Below are positions 35,821 to 44,628 of a stretch of 64,000 nt of DNA, piece after piece (the first letter of the stretch is position 1; each line of letters starts with the position of its first letter). Made by a program: the position numbers and the translations under genes. The stretch covers positions 2,343,776 to 2,407,775 of the forward strand of contig CAXXXM010000002.1 in the NCBI GenBank assembly GCA_963663265.2. The letters run 5' to 3'. The notes under the pieces were generated by a model, which was given only the letters and a program-made list of their open reading frames with translations, was not told the origin of the DNA and searched no databases. The DNA comes from JAEXOD01 sp963663265. GTDB taxonomy: Bacteria > Bacteroidota > Ignavibacteria > Ignavibacteriales > Melioribacteraceae.

Positions 35821-37584
35821 ATGAAGAAAATAGATATTGAAATAATATTTAATGACAAATTCAAAGATTCTTTTCTTAATAAATCGATAATACTGAAAAA
35901 ATTAGTTTATAAACTTCTCAACCTTATACTATATATTGATACTATTAATAAAATTGTAGATAAACTTAAAGATAAAAAGGGGGTAGAATTTATTGATGAG
36001 TTATTTGAAGAATTAAACTTTTCGTATAGTGTATCTAACAAGGATATTAAGAAAATACCCTCTGAAGGAAGAATAATATGTGTATCAAATCATCCGATAG
36101 GCAGCTTAGATGGTTTAGCTTTGCTTAAAACGATAAGTGATATACGACAGGATGTGCAGATTGTTGTTAATGATGTTTTAGGGGAAATTGAAAACTTACA
36201 AGATTTAATTATCCCCTTTAACATTTTTCAAACAAGTATAAATAAAGAAAGTATTATTGCAATTGGAAAAGCTTTAGAAACTGAAAAGGCAGTAATTATA
36301 TTCCCGGCAGGAGAAGTATCAAGGTTAAAACTTTTTTCTGTAAAGGATTCAAAATGGAATAATGGGGCATTACACTTTGCAAAAAAATATAATGCTCCGG
36401 TTTTACCTGTATTTATAGAAGCAAAAAACTCTGCTCTATTTTATATTGTATCTACTATGTATAAAAAGTTTTCTACACTTCTTTTGGTTCATGAATTGTT
36501 TAACAAAAAGAATAAAACAATTACTATCAAAATTGGTGACCAAATTCCTGCTAAAGCTTTTACTTCAAATGTTATTAATATTAAAATTCAATCTAAATTG
36601 CTTAAAGCACATGTTTATGGTTTAAACAAAAATAGCAAGGGGATATTTGTTACAGAAAAAAACATCATCCACCCGGTTGATAGAAAATCTATTAAAAAAG
36701 AATTGAAGCAAGCATTATTACTTGGAGTAACACCCGATAATAAAAAAATCATCTTAACTACAAAAAAAGAATCACCTCAAACTTTAATAGAAATAGCTCG
36801 TTTGCGGGAATTGACATTCCGAAAAGTAGGCGAAGGAACGGGTAAAAAATTAGATTTGGATATTTATGATGATTATTATAATCATCTTATTGTTTGGGAC
36901 GAAAACGAACTTGAAATTATTGGAGCTTACAGAATTGGAAATGGCAAAGAATTATTAAATCTTAATGGTGTAGATAGTTTTTATACCAGTACACTTTTTA
37001 ATTTTGATGAATCTTTTGTTAAATCAATAATGCCAAAAAGCATTGAATTGGGGCGTAGTTTTGTTCAACGTAAATATTGGAACACTAATGCACTTTATTA
37101 TTTATGGCTTGGTATTGGAGCGTATTTAGCTAATTTCCCTGAAATTAAATATCTGTTTGGCGGAGTTAGTATTAGTAATAATTATCCTGATTTTGCTAAA
37201 ACTATGATTGTATATTTTTATTCAAAGTGGTTTAAAGATTATGATAATTACTCACAATCAAAAAACAAATATAAAATCTCTTTTGCTTCAGTTAATGAAC
37301 TAATAAACGTTTTTGATGGAACAACTTATAGCGAAGATTATAGAATATTAAAGCAGATGCTCAAGCCGTATGGATTAACGGTTCCAATTTTATATAAACA
37401 TTATGCGGAATTGTGTGAACAAGAAGGAATTCGATTTATGGATTTTGGTGTTGACCCAGATTTTGAAAATTGTATTGACGGATTAATTCTTGTTGATGTT
37501 ACAAAAATAAAAGAAGAAAAGAAAGAACGTTTTATTAATTGTTTTTATAACAATGAAAGAAATAGCCTAAATCTAACTTCGTAA
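35821..37584 (+). CDS. OlsF-like bifunctional enzyme: lysophospholipid acyltransferase fused to GNAT-type N-acyltransferase
   Basis: The frame opens at GTG 35797, but TTGGAG lies 7 bases before the ATG at 35821, which is preferred (587 residues). The N-terminal half is a PlsC-like O-acyltransferase with SNHPIGSLDG (the H-x5-D form typical of this group) and IFPAGEVSRL. The C-terminal half is OlsB-like: LRELTFRKVGEGTG, ELGRSFVQRKYW, SISNNYPD. OlsF-type fusions make ornithine (or glycine) aminolipids: the GNAT part N-acylates the amino acid with a 3-hydroxy acyl group and the PlsC part adds the second chain. A membrane-lipid role is inferred. Confidence 0.85.
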   Translation: MKKIDIEIIFNDKFKDSFLNKSIILKKLVYKLLNLILYIDTINKIVDKLKDKKGVEFIDELFEELNFSYSVSNKDIKKIPSEGRIICVSNHPIGSLDGLALLKTISDIRQDVQIVVNDVLGEIENLQDLIIPFNIFQTSINKESIIAIGKALETEKAVIIFPAGEVSRLKLFSVKDSKWNNGALHFAKKYNAPVLPVFIEAKNSALFYIVSTMYKKFSTLLLVHELFNKKNKTITIKIGDQIPAKAFTSNVINIKIQSKLLKAHVYGLNKNSKGIFVTEKNIIHPVDRKSIKKELKQALLLGVTPDNKKIILTTKKESPQTLIEIARLRELTFRKVGEGTGKKLDLDIYDDYYNHLIVWDENELEIIGAYRIGNGKELLNLNGVDSFYTSTLFNFDESFVKSIMPKSIELGRSFVQRKYWNTNALYYLWLGIGAYLANFPEIKYLFGGVSISNNYPDFAKTMIVYFYSKWFKDYDNYSQSKNKYKISFASVNELINVFDGTTYSEDYRILKQMLKPYGLTVPILYKHYAELCEQEGIRFMDFGVDPDFENCIDGLILVDVTKIKEEKKERFINCFYNNERNSLNLTS

Positions 37585-37623
37585 AATATAAACCCTCAGA
37601 AGTCCATTAATAAATACTATCTT

Positions 37624-37657
37624 AATCCCTCTGTTTTTTTAGGAGGGATTTTTTTAT
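37624..37657 (+). terminator. Rho-independent terminator
   Basis: AATCCCTC / GAGGGATT stem (37624-37631 and 37643-37650), then TTTTTATT. Confidence 0.85.
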
Positions 37658-37723
37658 TAGAAAATAGAAGATAGAAAATAGAAAATAGAGGATAGATAAT
37701 AGATAATAGAAGTTAGAGATTAG
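37658..37723. repeat. Degenerate AGATAGAAAATAGA tandem repeat, site 1
   Basis: About 65 bases built from 7-8 base units (AGAAAATAG, AGATAATAG, GGATAG) directly after the OlsF terminator. A similar stretch lies at 41270-41318 beside another terminator. Confidence 0.7.
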
Positions 37724-37843
37724 CAGCAACTCCAAATATGATGGTGAAAATGATGGGCTTTGTTTATAACATTAAAATAAAATAGGCAATGTAGATAGCT
37801 TATTATTTGTTAAAGCAAAAATCAAAAATCTTTCCAATGAAGA

Positions 37844-38119
37844 TTAAAACTTTTCAGAATTTAGAAAAGTTGCTAATACATATTGATAATCAACTTCGCA
37901 AATAATTCTTTTCTGTTCAACTTTAAGGAAGGAGTTACTTAGTTTTGTAAACTCAATTCTGGTTCCATTTGAGGTCATAATTATTATAGAATGATTGGGA
38001 AGATCCTTTATGTTAACATAAGGTAAACTGTTTTTATTGAATAATTCTAATTTTTCAGCTTCAGGTGTTGAGTCTAATTCTTCAATACAAATTGCTTTTT
38101 AAGTGAAAGATATTTTCAT
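37844..38119 (-). pseudogene. Small hypothetical gene with an in-frame stop at codon 7
   Basis: On the minus strand, ATG at 38119 gives MKISFT, then TAA, and then an uninterrupted frame of 84 codons (KAICIEELDSTPEAEKLELF ... YVLATFLNSEKF) to a TAA at 37844-37846. The composition looks coding, with acidic and aliphatic residues alternating and a TRIEFTKL segment. I do not recognise the product. Either the gene carries a nonsense mutation or translation starts at a non-standard codon after the stop. It lies 100 bases downstream of the SUMF1-like gene and may once have formed an operon with it. Confidence 0.4.
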
Positions 38120-38219
38120 TTTATTCCCTTTGTTATTTAGATTATATTTATTGCAATCATAATGCATTACTAAATTGGTGTTTTATCTCAAAAAAGAAGT
38201 TATTAAGCTAATATATTCC

Positions 38220-38978
38220 TCAAATACCTGTTTCTTTAACAATTCTAAAACCTATCCAGCTATCACTTTCTTCGGGATGTTCATGCCTATGATTATATGA
38301 GCCAATGGGGAACTCTTCATTAAAGAAAATATTCCCGGCAATTATTTTTCTTTTATTAATATATTCAATATCAACTGAGTAATCTTGTTTCCAATCCATG
38401 CACCATTCGTATATGTATGAATTCATGCAACAAATATTTAACATGTTTGCAGACTGAAAATTGCAGAATGCAGGAAGTATGACATTATGTTTATTTGGAA
38501 TTGGGGTATGGAATTTATTGAAACTTAAGGCAAATAACCATTCTGAAATAGTAGGAAGTCGAAAATAATCATCAGTAATTTTACTTAAATAGTTACAGTA
38601 CGCCATCGCATCAAACCAACTGACATAAAGGACAGGATAATCTTTGATTTTATGTTTTCTCAAAATACCATATTCGTTGTATCTCCAATCAACACCCTTT
38701 TTGCAGTGGGGAATATAACAATCGTATGAATAAGGTTCTGTTATTTCTGCTTTTTCATATTGCCACACTCTACTGCAATTTAATACTTCAGCATCAGTTG
38801 TAAACTTACAAACTTTAACAAATCTTTTATATTGAGAAATAGAAATAGGGTATTTGCTGATATAAAATTTCTTATTGGGTTTATTGTAAGTTTCGTTAAA
38901 AATATTTTCTGTTTGTGGTAATAGTGAACAATCCACAAAAATCATTTCGGGCAAATTATGCTCATTAGATTTAGACAT
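38220..38978 (-). CDS. SUMF1/FGE-sulfatase-fold protein lacking the catalytic cysteines
   Basis: This 252-residue protein has family blocks KFYISKYPISISQYKRFVK, YPVLYVSWFDAMAYCNYLSK and YFRLPTISEWLFA, and ends WIGFRIV (the usual N-L-G-F-R end). In true formylglycine-generating enzymes the copper-binding cysteines lie in the R-x-x-C-A-A-R block shortly before GFR. Here that block reads SYNHRHEHPEESDSWIGFR, without Cys. So it is probably not a sulfatase activator but one of the many SUMF1-fold proteins of other function. No sulfatase is nearby. No signal peptide. Confidence 0.8.
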   Translation of the reverse strand: MSKSNEHNLPEMIFVDCSLLPQTENIFNETYNKPNKKFYISKYPISISQYKRFVKVCKFTTDAEVLNCSRVWQYEKAEITEPYSYDCYIPHCKKGVDWRYNEYGILRKHKIKDYPVLYVSWFDAMAYCNYLSKITDDYFRLPTISEWLFALSFNKFHTPIPNKHNVILPAFCNFQSANMLNICCMNSYIYEWCMDWKQDYSVDIEYINKRKIIAGNIFFNEEFPIGSYNHRHEHPEESDSWIGFRIVKETGI

Positions 38979-39427
38979 ATAAATCTCCTGTTGTTTTATT
39001 ACGTCCCAAATTATTTAAGTTACCCAGAAAAACTTAAATAAATACAATAGTAAATTTAAAGCCCAAAAGTAAAAATGTAAATAGTTGTTTAAAAAAATAA
39101 AAAATAATTAACTATTTACATTTTTAAAATGATGTGGTATATTGGTTACAAGGTTTTACTATATGCGGCACCTAAAATATATTTATTCATATTGAGGCAT
39201 TAAAATTTTGGTTAGAAATATTTATATTATCAAAAATCTGGTTAACTAAGCTTTTAAGAAAAGTTAAATTCACATTAGATATTACCTCTAATTCTTTTGT
39301 TGCGAGAGGAATTTAATATTATTCTTAAAATGCCCAAAATGAATTATTATGTTAATTAGAAAAAATAAAGTTGGTAACACTTGTTTTACTAAATAAAAAA
39401 CATAAACAAAATGGAGTTGAAGGAAAA
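38979..39427. other. Divergent 449-base intergenic region with a perfect 16-base inverted repeat
   Basis: AAAAATGTAAATAGTT at 39071-39086 and its exact complement at 39110-39125 form a 16-base stem with a 23-base loop. Because the flanking genes diverge, an operator or a cruciform is more likely than a terminator. The rest (39126-39427) is AT-rich and shows no gene. Confidence 0.6.
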
Positions 39428-41254
39428 ATGGCAAAAAAAATTGACCCAAGCCTAAATTCTATTAGTGAATTTCTTAATCTTGAAGAAAAAAAATACTTTT
39501 TTATTCCAGAATACCAACGTTCCTATTCATGGGATTTAACCCAATGTGATAAATTGTGGCAGGATATTGAATCTTTTATTTCATCAGGTGCAAGTGATCC
39601 CTATTTTTTTGGAACAATTATTGTGGACTGTTCTAATACAGAAAAAACAAATAAGTTAAGTCTAATTGATGGACAACAGCGAACAACGACTTTTTTATTG
39701 TTGCTAAAGGCACTATTGTTACGAATAAACGAAACTTTATTAAAAATCACAGCCGATGATGATTCAGCTCCTCTAAAAGCCGGACTTGAAGCCAATAGAA
39801 ATATGATTATGGGGGTTTTATATAAAGCAGATCCAGAAGATATACCATCAATGATTTACGATTTTAGGAAAACACACGATATACTAATATTAGAGAATAA
39901 ATCAAATAATGAATTATATAAAGATGAAGTAAAAAAAATTATTGAGGCAAATGATTTTGAAACCGCTGAACGAAATGTGCATAAAATCGCATTTAGAAAA
40001 AAGGACAACAAATACACAAATCACTTTCGCAATTTCAAACTTTTTTACGAAAATTTGAAAGCTAAATCTCAAACTGAGCTAAACACATTTGCAAAAGTGT
40101 TTCTTAAAAAATGCCAAGTTATTGAAATACGTAGTTGGCAAATAGAACAGGCAATTATGATGTTTAATTCACTTAATTCTACTGGGCTTCCACTTTCGGA
40201 TGCAGATATAATTTCAGCACAGCTTTATTCAAATTCAGGAGAAAGTAAAGTAAAATTTAATGAAGAGTGGAAAAGAATAAATGAAAAAACAAATGAACTA
40301 AATAATAGAAAAATTACTGATATTGTAGGTGTTTTACAGCAATTTATGTATATCAATCGTTCAATCAACAAAGAAGTCGATGTAACCACACCAGGTTTGA
40401 GGCGTTATTATATTGATATTCAAAAAGATTTAATGAGTGAGCCTTTAGTACTATGTAATAAATTGCATAAAATTGCAGAAAGATGGGATAAAATTAAAGA
40501 TTTGCCAATAGTAAAATTACTTCTAAAAGGTAATGAAAACGTAAAACTGTTTTTATCGAGTTATTTATATAGATATGAAGAAAGTGAAATTACTGAAAAT
40601 AGTATAATAGAAGTATGTGAAAGTTTATTGAGATTATTTATATTGTTGGAATTGAGTGATGTTGGTTATTCAAGTTCTTTATTCAAGACCTTTCTATTTA
40701 AGGAAAATATTAAACTTGTAGATAAAAACGTTTCAATTAATACTGTAAAGAACGATTTTGATGAACATATTAAGAAACATTGGATAGATAAGGAGAAAGA
40801 AAATGATGTTGAAGATGCCATATTAGAATATGATAAAAACCTTCTTGTTTATCTAAATGAATATCTTTACTCAAAAAACAAAGGTCAAAAGTTTGATTTC
40901 GTTGAAAGTGTAAATGTTGAACATATTATGCCTGCAAGTGGACGTAATATTGCGACAATACAGCAGGATGCAGGGATTGCAAATATTGAGGAATTTAATG
41001 ATGTAGTTAACAAACTTGGGAATAAAATTCTTCTTGAAGAAGATATTAACAAATCAATTGGTAACGAGTGGTTTAAAACCAAGAAACAAACATCTATTCA
41101 CGACAAATCAGGTTACAAAGATAGTAAGTTTTCAATAGCGAAAGACTTAACATCCTATCCAAAAGACTTATGGACTAAAGAGGATATCGATAAAGCTACT
41201 GAAAAAGCAGCAAAAAGAATTGTTAAATTTATATTTAATAAACAAGACGAATAA
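39428..41254 (+). CDS. DUF262-DUF1524 protein (GmrSD-like type IV restriction/defence nuclease)
   Basis: The frame opens at TTG 39371, but GAAGGA lies just before the ATG at 39428, which is chosen (608 residues). The N-terminal DUF262 domain has FIPEYQRSYSW and IDGQQRTTTFLLL (the DGQQR motif, ParB/Srx-like NTP site). The C-terminal DUF1524 domain holds the His-Me finger motif VEHIMPASG near residue 497. The architecture is that of single-chain GmrSD enzymes, which use NTP hydrolysis to cut modified phage DNA. It stands alone with no methylase, as expected for a type IV system. Confidence 0.88.
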   Translation: MAKKIDPSLNSISEFLNLEEKKYFFIPEYQRSYSWDLTQCDKLWQDIESFISSGASDPYFFGTIIVDCSNTEKTNKLSLIDGQQRTTTFLLLLKALLLRINETLLKITADDDSAPLKAGLEANRNMIMGVLYKADPEDIPSMIYDFRKTHDILILENKSNNELYKDEVKKIIEANDFETAERNVHKIAFRKKDNKYTNHFRNFKLFYENLKAKSQTELNTFAKVFLKKCQVIEIRSWQIEQAIMMFNSLNSTGLPLSDADIISAQLYSNSGESKVKFNEEWKRINEKTNELNNRKITDIVGVLQQFMYINRSINKEVDVTTPGLRRYYIDIQKDLMSEPLVLCNKLHKIAERWDKIKDLPIVKLLLKGNENVKLFLSSYLYRYEESEITENSIIEVCESLLRLFILLELSDVGYSSSLFKTFLFKENIKLVDKNVSINTVKNDFDEHIKKHWIDKEKENDVEDAILEYDKNLLVYLNEYLYSKNKGQKFDFVESVNVEHIMPASGRNIATIQQDAGIANIEEFNDVVNKLGNKILLEEDINKSIGNEWFKTKKQTSIHDKSGYKDSKFSIAKDLTSYPKDLWTKEDIDKATEKAAKRIVKFIFNKQDE

Positions 41255-41269
41255 GATGCAGAATTCGTG

Positions 41270-41318
41270 ATTAGAAGATAGAAAATAGAAATTAAAAATA
41301 GAAGATAGAAAATAGAAA
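41270..41318. repeat. Degenerate AGATAGAAAATAGA tandem repeat, site 2
   Basis: TTAGAAGATAGAAAATAG units continue into the stem of the next terminator. Similar to 37658-37723. Confidence 0.7.
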
Positions 41319-41346
41319 AGCCTCCAGAATTTGAAGGCTTTTTTGT
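41316..41346. terminator. Bidirectional terminator
   Basis: AAAAGCCT / AGGCTTTT stem (41316-41323 and 41335-41342) followed by TTTG, between the convergent DUF262 gene and the esterase gene. Confidence 0.75.
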
Positions 41347-41349
41347 AGA

Positions 41350-42138
41350 TTATTTTACTAAACTTTTGAAGTAGTTAAGGTGATTAATAATTGATTCAGT
41401 CCAGAAGTGCCAATCGTGGTTACCTTTTCGTTCGTTAAATTTAATGTCAACATTAAAAGATTTAGCTTCGTTTAAGAAGTTAATATTTGATTGGTAAGCA
41501 AAATCTTCAGTTCCGCAATCAACAATAATTTTTGTCTTAGGGGATTTGTATTTTTTTAAGTTTACAATTGCTGAATTATTATCCCAATCAATATGGTTGC
41601 TTTTATAGTCACCTAATAAATCTTTAATTTCCCATTTGTCGGGGAAAAGGCGGATATCAAGTATACCGCTCATGCTGCCGCCGGCTTTAAAGAAATTCTG
41701 ATTTTTTAAGTATTGATTCATAGCCCCATGTCCACCCATACTAAGACCTGTAATAAAAATATTATCATTATCAATCTTGTAATTTTTGGTTATGTATGAG
41801 ACTAAGTCCTTCCAAAAGAATTTTTCGTATTTGCTATTTTGTTTTTTAGGGCTGTTAACGTACCAGCCATTGTGATAGCCATCGGGGCAAACAATAATAA
41901 ATCCGTAGTCGTCAGCCAATTTTTGGACGCTGATATTGTTGTTCCAATCTAAATGCGAGCCGCTATATCCGTGTAATAAAAACAAAAGAGGATGAGCAGT
42001 ATTTGGTTTACTTGCTTTAGGAACAAAAACAAATGAAGTGTTTTCTTCCGGTAAATACGATTTATTAATTTTTACAACATCTTGTGCATTAATTAAAACT
42101 GAAAGGAATAAAATCCAAATAAATAAAAATTTTCTCAT
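41350..42138 (-). CDS. Secreted alpha/beta-hydrolase esterase (esterase D / feruloyl esterase-like)
   Basis: This 262-residue protein has a signal peptide ending near INAQ. Alpha/beta-hydrolase hallmarks are the oxyanion segment LLHGYSGSHLDW, nucleophile elbow GLSMGGHGA, Asp in CGTEDFAY, and His in GNHDWHFW. The best match is the putative esterase (esterase D-like) group that includes acyl-glycan and feruloyl esterases. The substrate is unknown. It lies 26 bases downstream of the D-aminoacylase gene in the same direction. Confidence 0.85.
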   Translation of the reverse strand: MRKFLFIWILFLSVLINAQDVVKINKSYLPEENTSFVFVPKASKPNTAHPLLFLLHGYSGSHLDWNNNISVQKLADDYGFIIVCPDGYHNGWYVNSPKKQNSKYEKFFWKDLVSYITKNYKIDNDNIFITGLSMGGHGAMNQYLKNQNFFKAGGSMSGILDIRLFPDKWEIKDLLGDYKSNHIDWDNNSAIVNLKKYKSPKTKIIVDCGTEDFAYQSNINFLNEAKSFNVDIKFNERKGNHDWHFWTESIINHLNYFKSLVK

Positions 42139-42164
42139 AAAATACCTAAAACTTAAAACAAAAA

Positions 42165-43835
42165 TTAACTTTTTCTAACGATTGTACCACCCAAAACGCC
42201 TGTATGTTTCCCGTCTTTAATAGTTAAGTTGCCATTAACAAACATATATTGAATTCCGGTTGCAAATTGTTTTGGTTCAACAAATGTTGCATTATCAATA
42301 ATAGTATTAGAATCAAAAACGACAATATCCGCAAAGTAATCTTTTTTAATTAATCCACGCATTTTAATACCAACTTTATCAGCAGGCATTTGTGTCATTT
42401 TATGGATTGCAGTTTCCCAACTAAACAATTTTTCTTGTCTGCAATATTTGCCAAGAACACGAGGGAAAGTTCCATAATAGCGAGGATGAGGTTTCCCTTC
42501 GCCCAACTTGCCAAGAGGAGTAGTTGCGTTACCATCGGAGCCAATCATAACCAAAGGATTTTGTAACACTTTTTTTAGATTAGATTCATCCATAGCAAAA
42601 CCAACCATTCCAACTGAAAGATGTTCATCAAGTAAAAGTTTTATTACAAAATCTAAAGGATCCATATTGTTTAGTTCAGCACACTCAACAATGCTTTTAC
42701 CTTCATAGTTTTTGTTTACGTTTTTATGAACATCGCTAATAACTACATTTTTCCAACCACCAATTCTATCACCACGACTTGCTGCGTATTGTTTGATTTT
42801 TGGTAAAAGTGAGGAATCTTTTAAGCGAGCAATAATTTCATCCGAATTACCTTGTCGAGACCATAAAGGAAGAAAAGTTGATAAGCTTGTGCCATAAGCA
42901 ACGTAAGGATATCTATCAGCATTAACAGGTAAACCTTGTTTGTGTGCTGTACTTATAATATCTAAAGCATTATCAATTTTATTCCAATTAGCAGGATTGC
43001 AAGCTTTTAGATGAGCAATTTCTAATTTAACATTAGCTTTACGGCAAATAGTTAAAGCTTCTTCAATTGCTTCTATTAAAGTATCATCCTCATTACGCAT
43101 GTGAGTATTATAAATAACATCATATTTAGCTGCAATTTTAGCAAGTTCTATAAGTTCGTCCGTTTTTGCATAACTGCCGGGTGCATATTCAAGTCCTGTT
43201 GAAATTCCAAAACTTCCCTTAACAATAGTATCTTCAAGCACTTTTTGCATCTCTTTTAATTGGTCAGCCGTTGGAGGAACGTCGTTTCTTCCCATAACAA
43301 AGGCACGTAAATCGCCATGTCCGGTAAAAGAAGCATAGTTAATTGAAGTTTTTTGTTTTTCTATTGCATTAAAAAATCCGTCAATATTTTCCCAATAAAC
43401 ATCAAGTCCAAATTTTTCTTTTAAGTGTTCAGCGTTATCTTTGGCATCTTCGGGAAGATAAGGGAATGGAGAAGAGCCACAATTACCGCTAACTTCTGTT
43501 GTTACACCTTGATATATCTTACTATCAGCAGTTGGATTTGCTAACAATTCAATATCGGTATGAGTATGAATATCAATAAATCCGGGGCTAACCATTAAAC
43601 CTTTTGCATCACAAATAAAATCAGCACTGCTACTGCTCAAATCGCCAATGTCAGATATTTTATTCCCAATTATACCAATATCACCTTTAAATATTGCTTT
43701 ACCGGAGCCATCAATAATGTTACCGTTTTTAATTATTGTGTCAAACTTATTGTTAATTTTGAAGCCCATAGATAAACCAGCCGCTAAAATTGTACTTGTT
43801 TTAATAAAATCTCGTCGTGTAAATTGCGTATCCAT
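42165..43835 (-). CDS. N-acyl-D-amino-acid deacylase (D-aminoacylase), Tat-exported
   Basis: This 556-residue protein starts MDTQFTRRDFIKTSTILAAG, a Tat signal (TRRDFIK). It has the amidohydrolase layout: NGNIIDGSGKAIFKGDIGI, PGFIDIHTHTD (metal-binding His), GVTTEVSGNCGSSPFP, STGLEYAPGSYA, IAHLKACNPANW and MIGSDGNATT, then a C-terminal beta domain. These are the blocks of D-aminoacylases. It releases D-amino acids from N-acyl derivatives, in keeping with peptidoglycan or peptide scavenging in the periplasm. Probably co-transcribed with the following esterase. Confidence 0.9.
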   Translation of the reverse strand: MDTQFTRRDFIKTSTILAAGLSMGFKINNKFDTIIKNGNIIDGSGKAIFKGDIGIIGNKISDIGDLSSSSADFICDAKGLMVSPGFIDIHTHTDIELLANPTADSKIYQGVTTEVSGNCGSSPFPYLPEDAKDNAEHLKEKFGLDVYWENIDGFFNAIEKQKTSINYASFTGHGDLRAFVMGRNDVPPTADQLKEMQKVLEDTIVKGSFGISTGLEYAPGSYAKTDELIELAKIAAKYDVIYNTHMRNEDDTLIEAIEEALTICRKANVKLEIAHLKACNPANWNKIDNALDIISTAHKQGLPVNADRYPYVAYGTSLSTFLPLWSRQGNSDEIIARLKDSSLLPKIKQYAASRGDRIGGWKNVVISDVHKNVNKNYEGKSIVECAELNNMDPLDFVIKLLLDEHLSVGMVGFAMDESNLKKVLQNPLVMIGSDGNATTPLGKLGEGKPHPRYYGTFPRVLGKYCRQEKLFSWETAIHKMTQMPADKVGIKMRGLIKKDYFADIVVFDSNTIIDNATFVEPKQFATGIQYMFVNGNLTIKDGKHTGVLGGTIVRKS

Positions 43836-43934
43836 ATCTCCTCACATTAATATTAAACATAAAGAATAAAACATCGTTAAGAACATATTAAAAAATACAA
43901 TTATATCCAAAGAATAAATTGGCAGGGTGTTAAA

Positions 43935-44001
43935 AAGTGACGAGTGAAGGAGTGACGAAAAGCGCGTGACGGAGTGACAAGTGACAGAGTGACGCGTGAC
44001 G
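43935..44001. repeat. Short tandem (A/C)GTGAC(A/G) repeat
   Basis: About eight copies of AGTGACG, CGTGACG or AGTGACA at 7-14 base spacing. A shorter run of the same word lies at 16469-16496. Confidence 0.7.
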
Positions 44002-44213
44002 AGAAACATGTAACAAAAGCTGAAAACAATCAATAAAAAAAGCCATTGAAAGTTTTCTGGGCGGTCGTGGTCGAGGGCGTTTCATAATTGGGGATAGATA
44101 TTCATGGCGAGGCTGTATCAAAAGTATGAAGATAGATAGTTGTGAGGTCTTTAATGAATTATGCGATTTATTAATAATACTCACATTTACATGTTGACAA
44201 ACTCATCCCCCAG

Positions 44214-44238
44214 CCCCTTCTCTTGAAAAGAGAAGGGG
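44214..44238. repeat. Perfect hairpin CCCCTTCTCTT-GAA-AAGAGAAGGGG
   Basis: An 11-base perfect stem with a 3-base loop and no T tract after it on the plus strand; an intergenic palindrome rather than an obvious terminator. Confidence 0.75.
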
Positions 44239-44589
44239 AATGTTGAGAATGTATCTTTATTTAGTATAATGTATTATGATAATTTACTGTCTGCTAATAA
44301 ACTTGTAAATCAACAAGTAGCTAAGGCATTAATTTCCCCTCTTTTTTTTATCAAGGGGAATCGGTTTACTTAGCGGTGTTTGCTAAGTCGAGGTGAGTTC
44401 CCAACTATAAAAAGTTAAATCCGACTTTTGAGACAGCCTCGAATAAATATGTTGCAAGAAACAGCAGAATAATAGCGTTTTTTGAGAAATAAGGTAGCGT
44501 CACGGCATGACCGATGACACCCGAGAACTGGTTTCCCGAGTTTTACAACAACCACAGAACAAGTGACAAAAGTCTGAAAACAGTCAATA

Positions 44590-44628
44590 AAATAAAGCCG
44601 TTGAAAATATTTTCTTCAACGGCTATTC
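44590..44628 (-). terminator. Terminator of the kelch/T9SS gene
   Basis: AGCCGTTGAA / TTCAACGGCT stem (44596-44605 and 44615-44624); on the minus strand it is followed by TTATTTTATT. A diverged copy of the same element lies at 44016-44056. Confidence 0.75.

Noticed and set aside
38220..38978. Formylglycine-generating enzyme (sulfatase activator)
   Set aside because: The catalytic/copper-binding cysteines before the GFR end are missing and there is no sulfatase in the window.
43842..44184. Two minus-strand frames rich in VTRHS and SVTCHS
   Set aside because: They are translations of the GTGAC tandem repeat, not protein-coding sequence.
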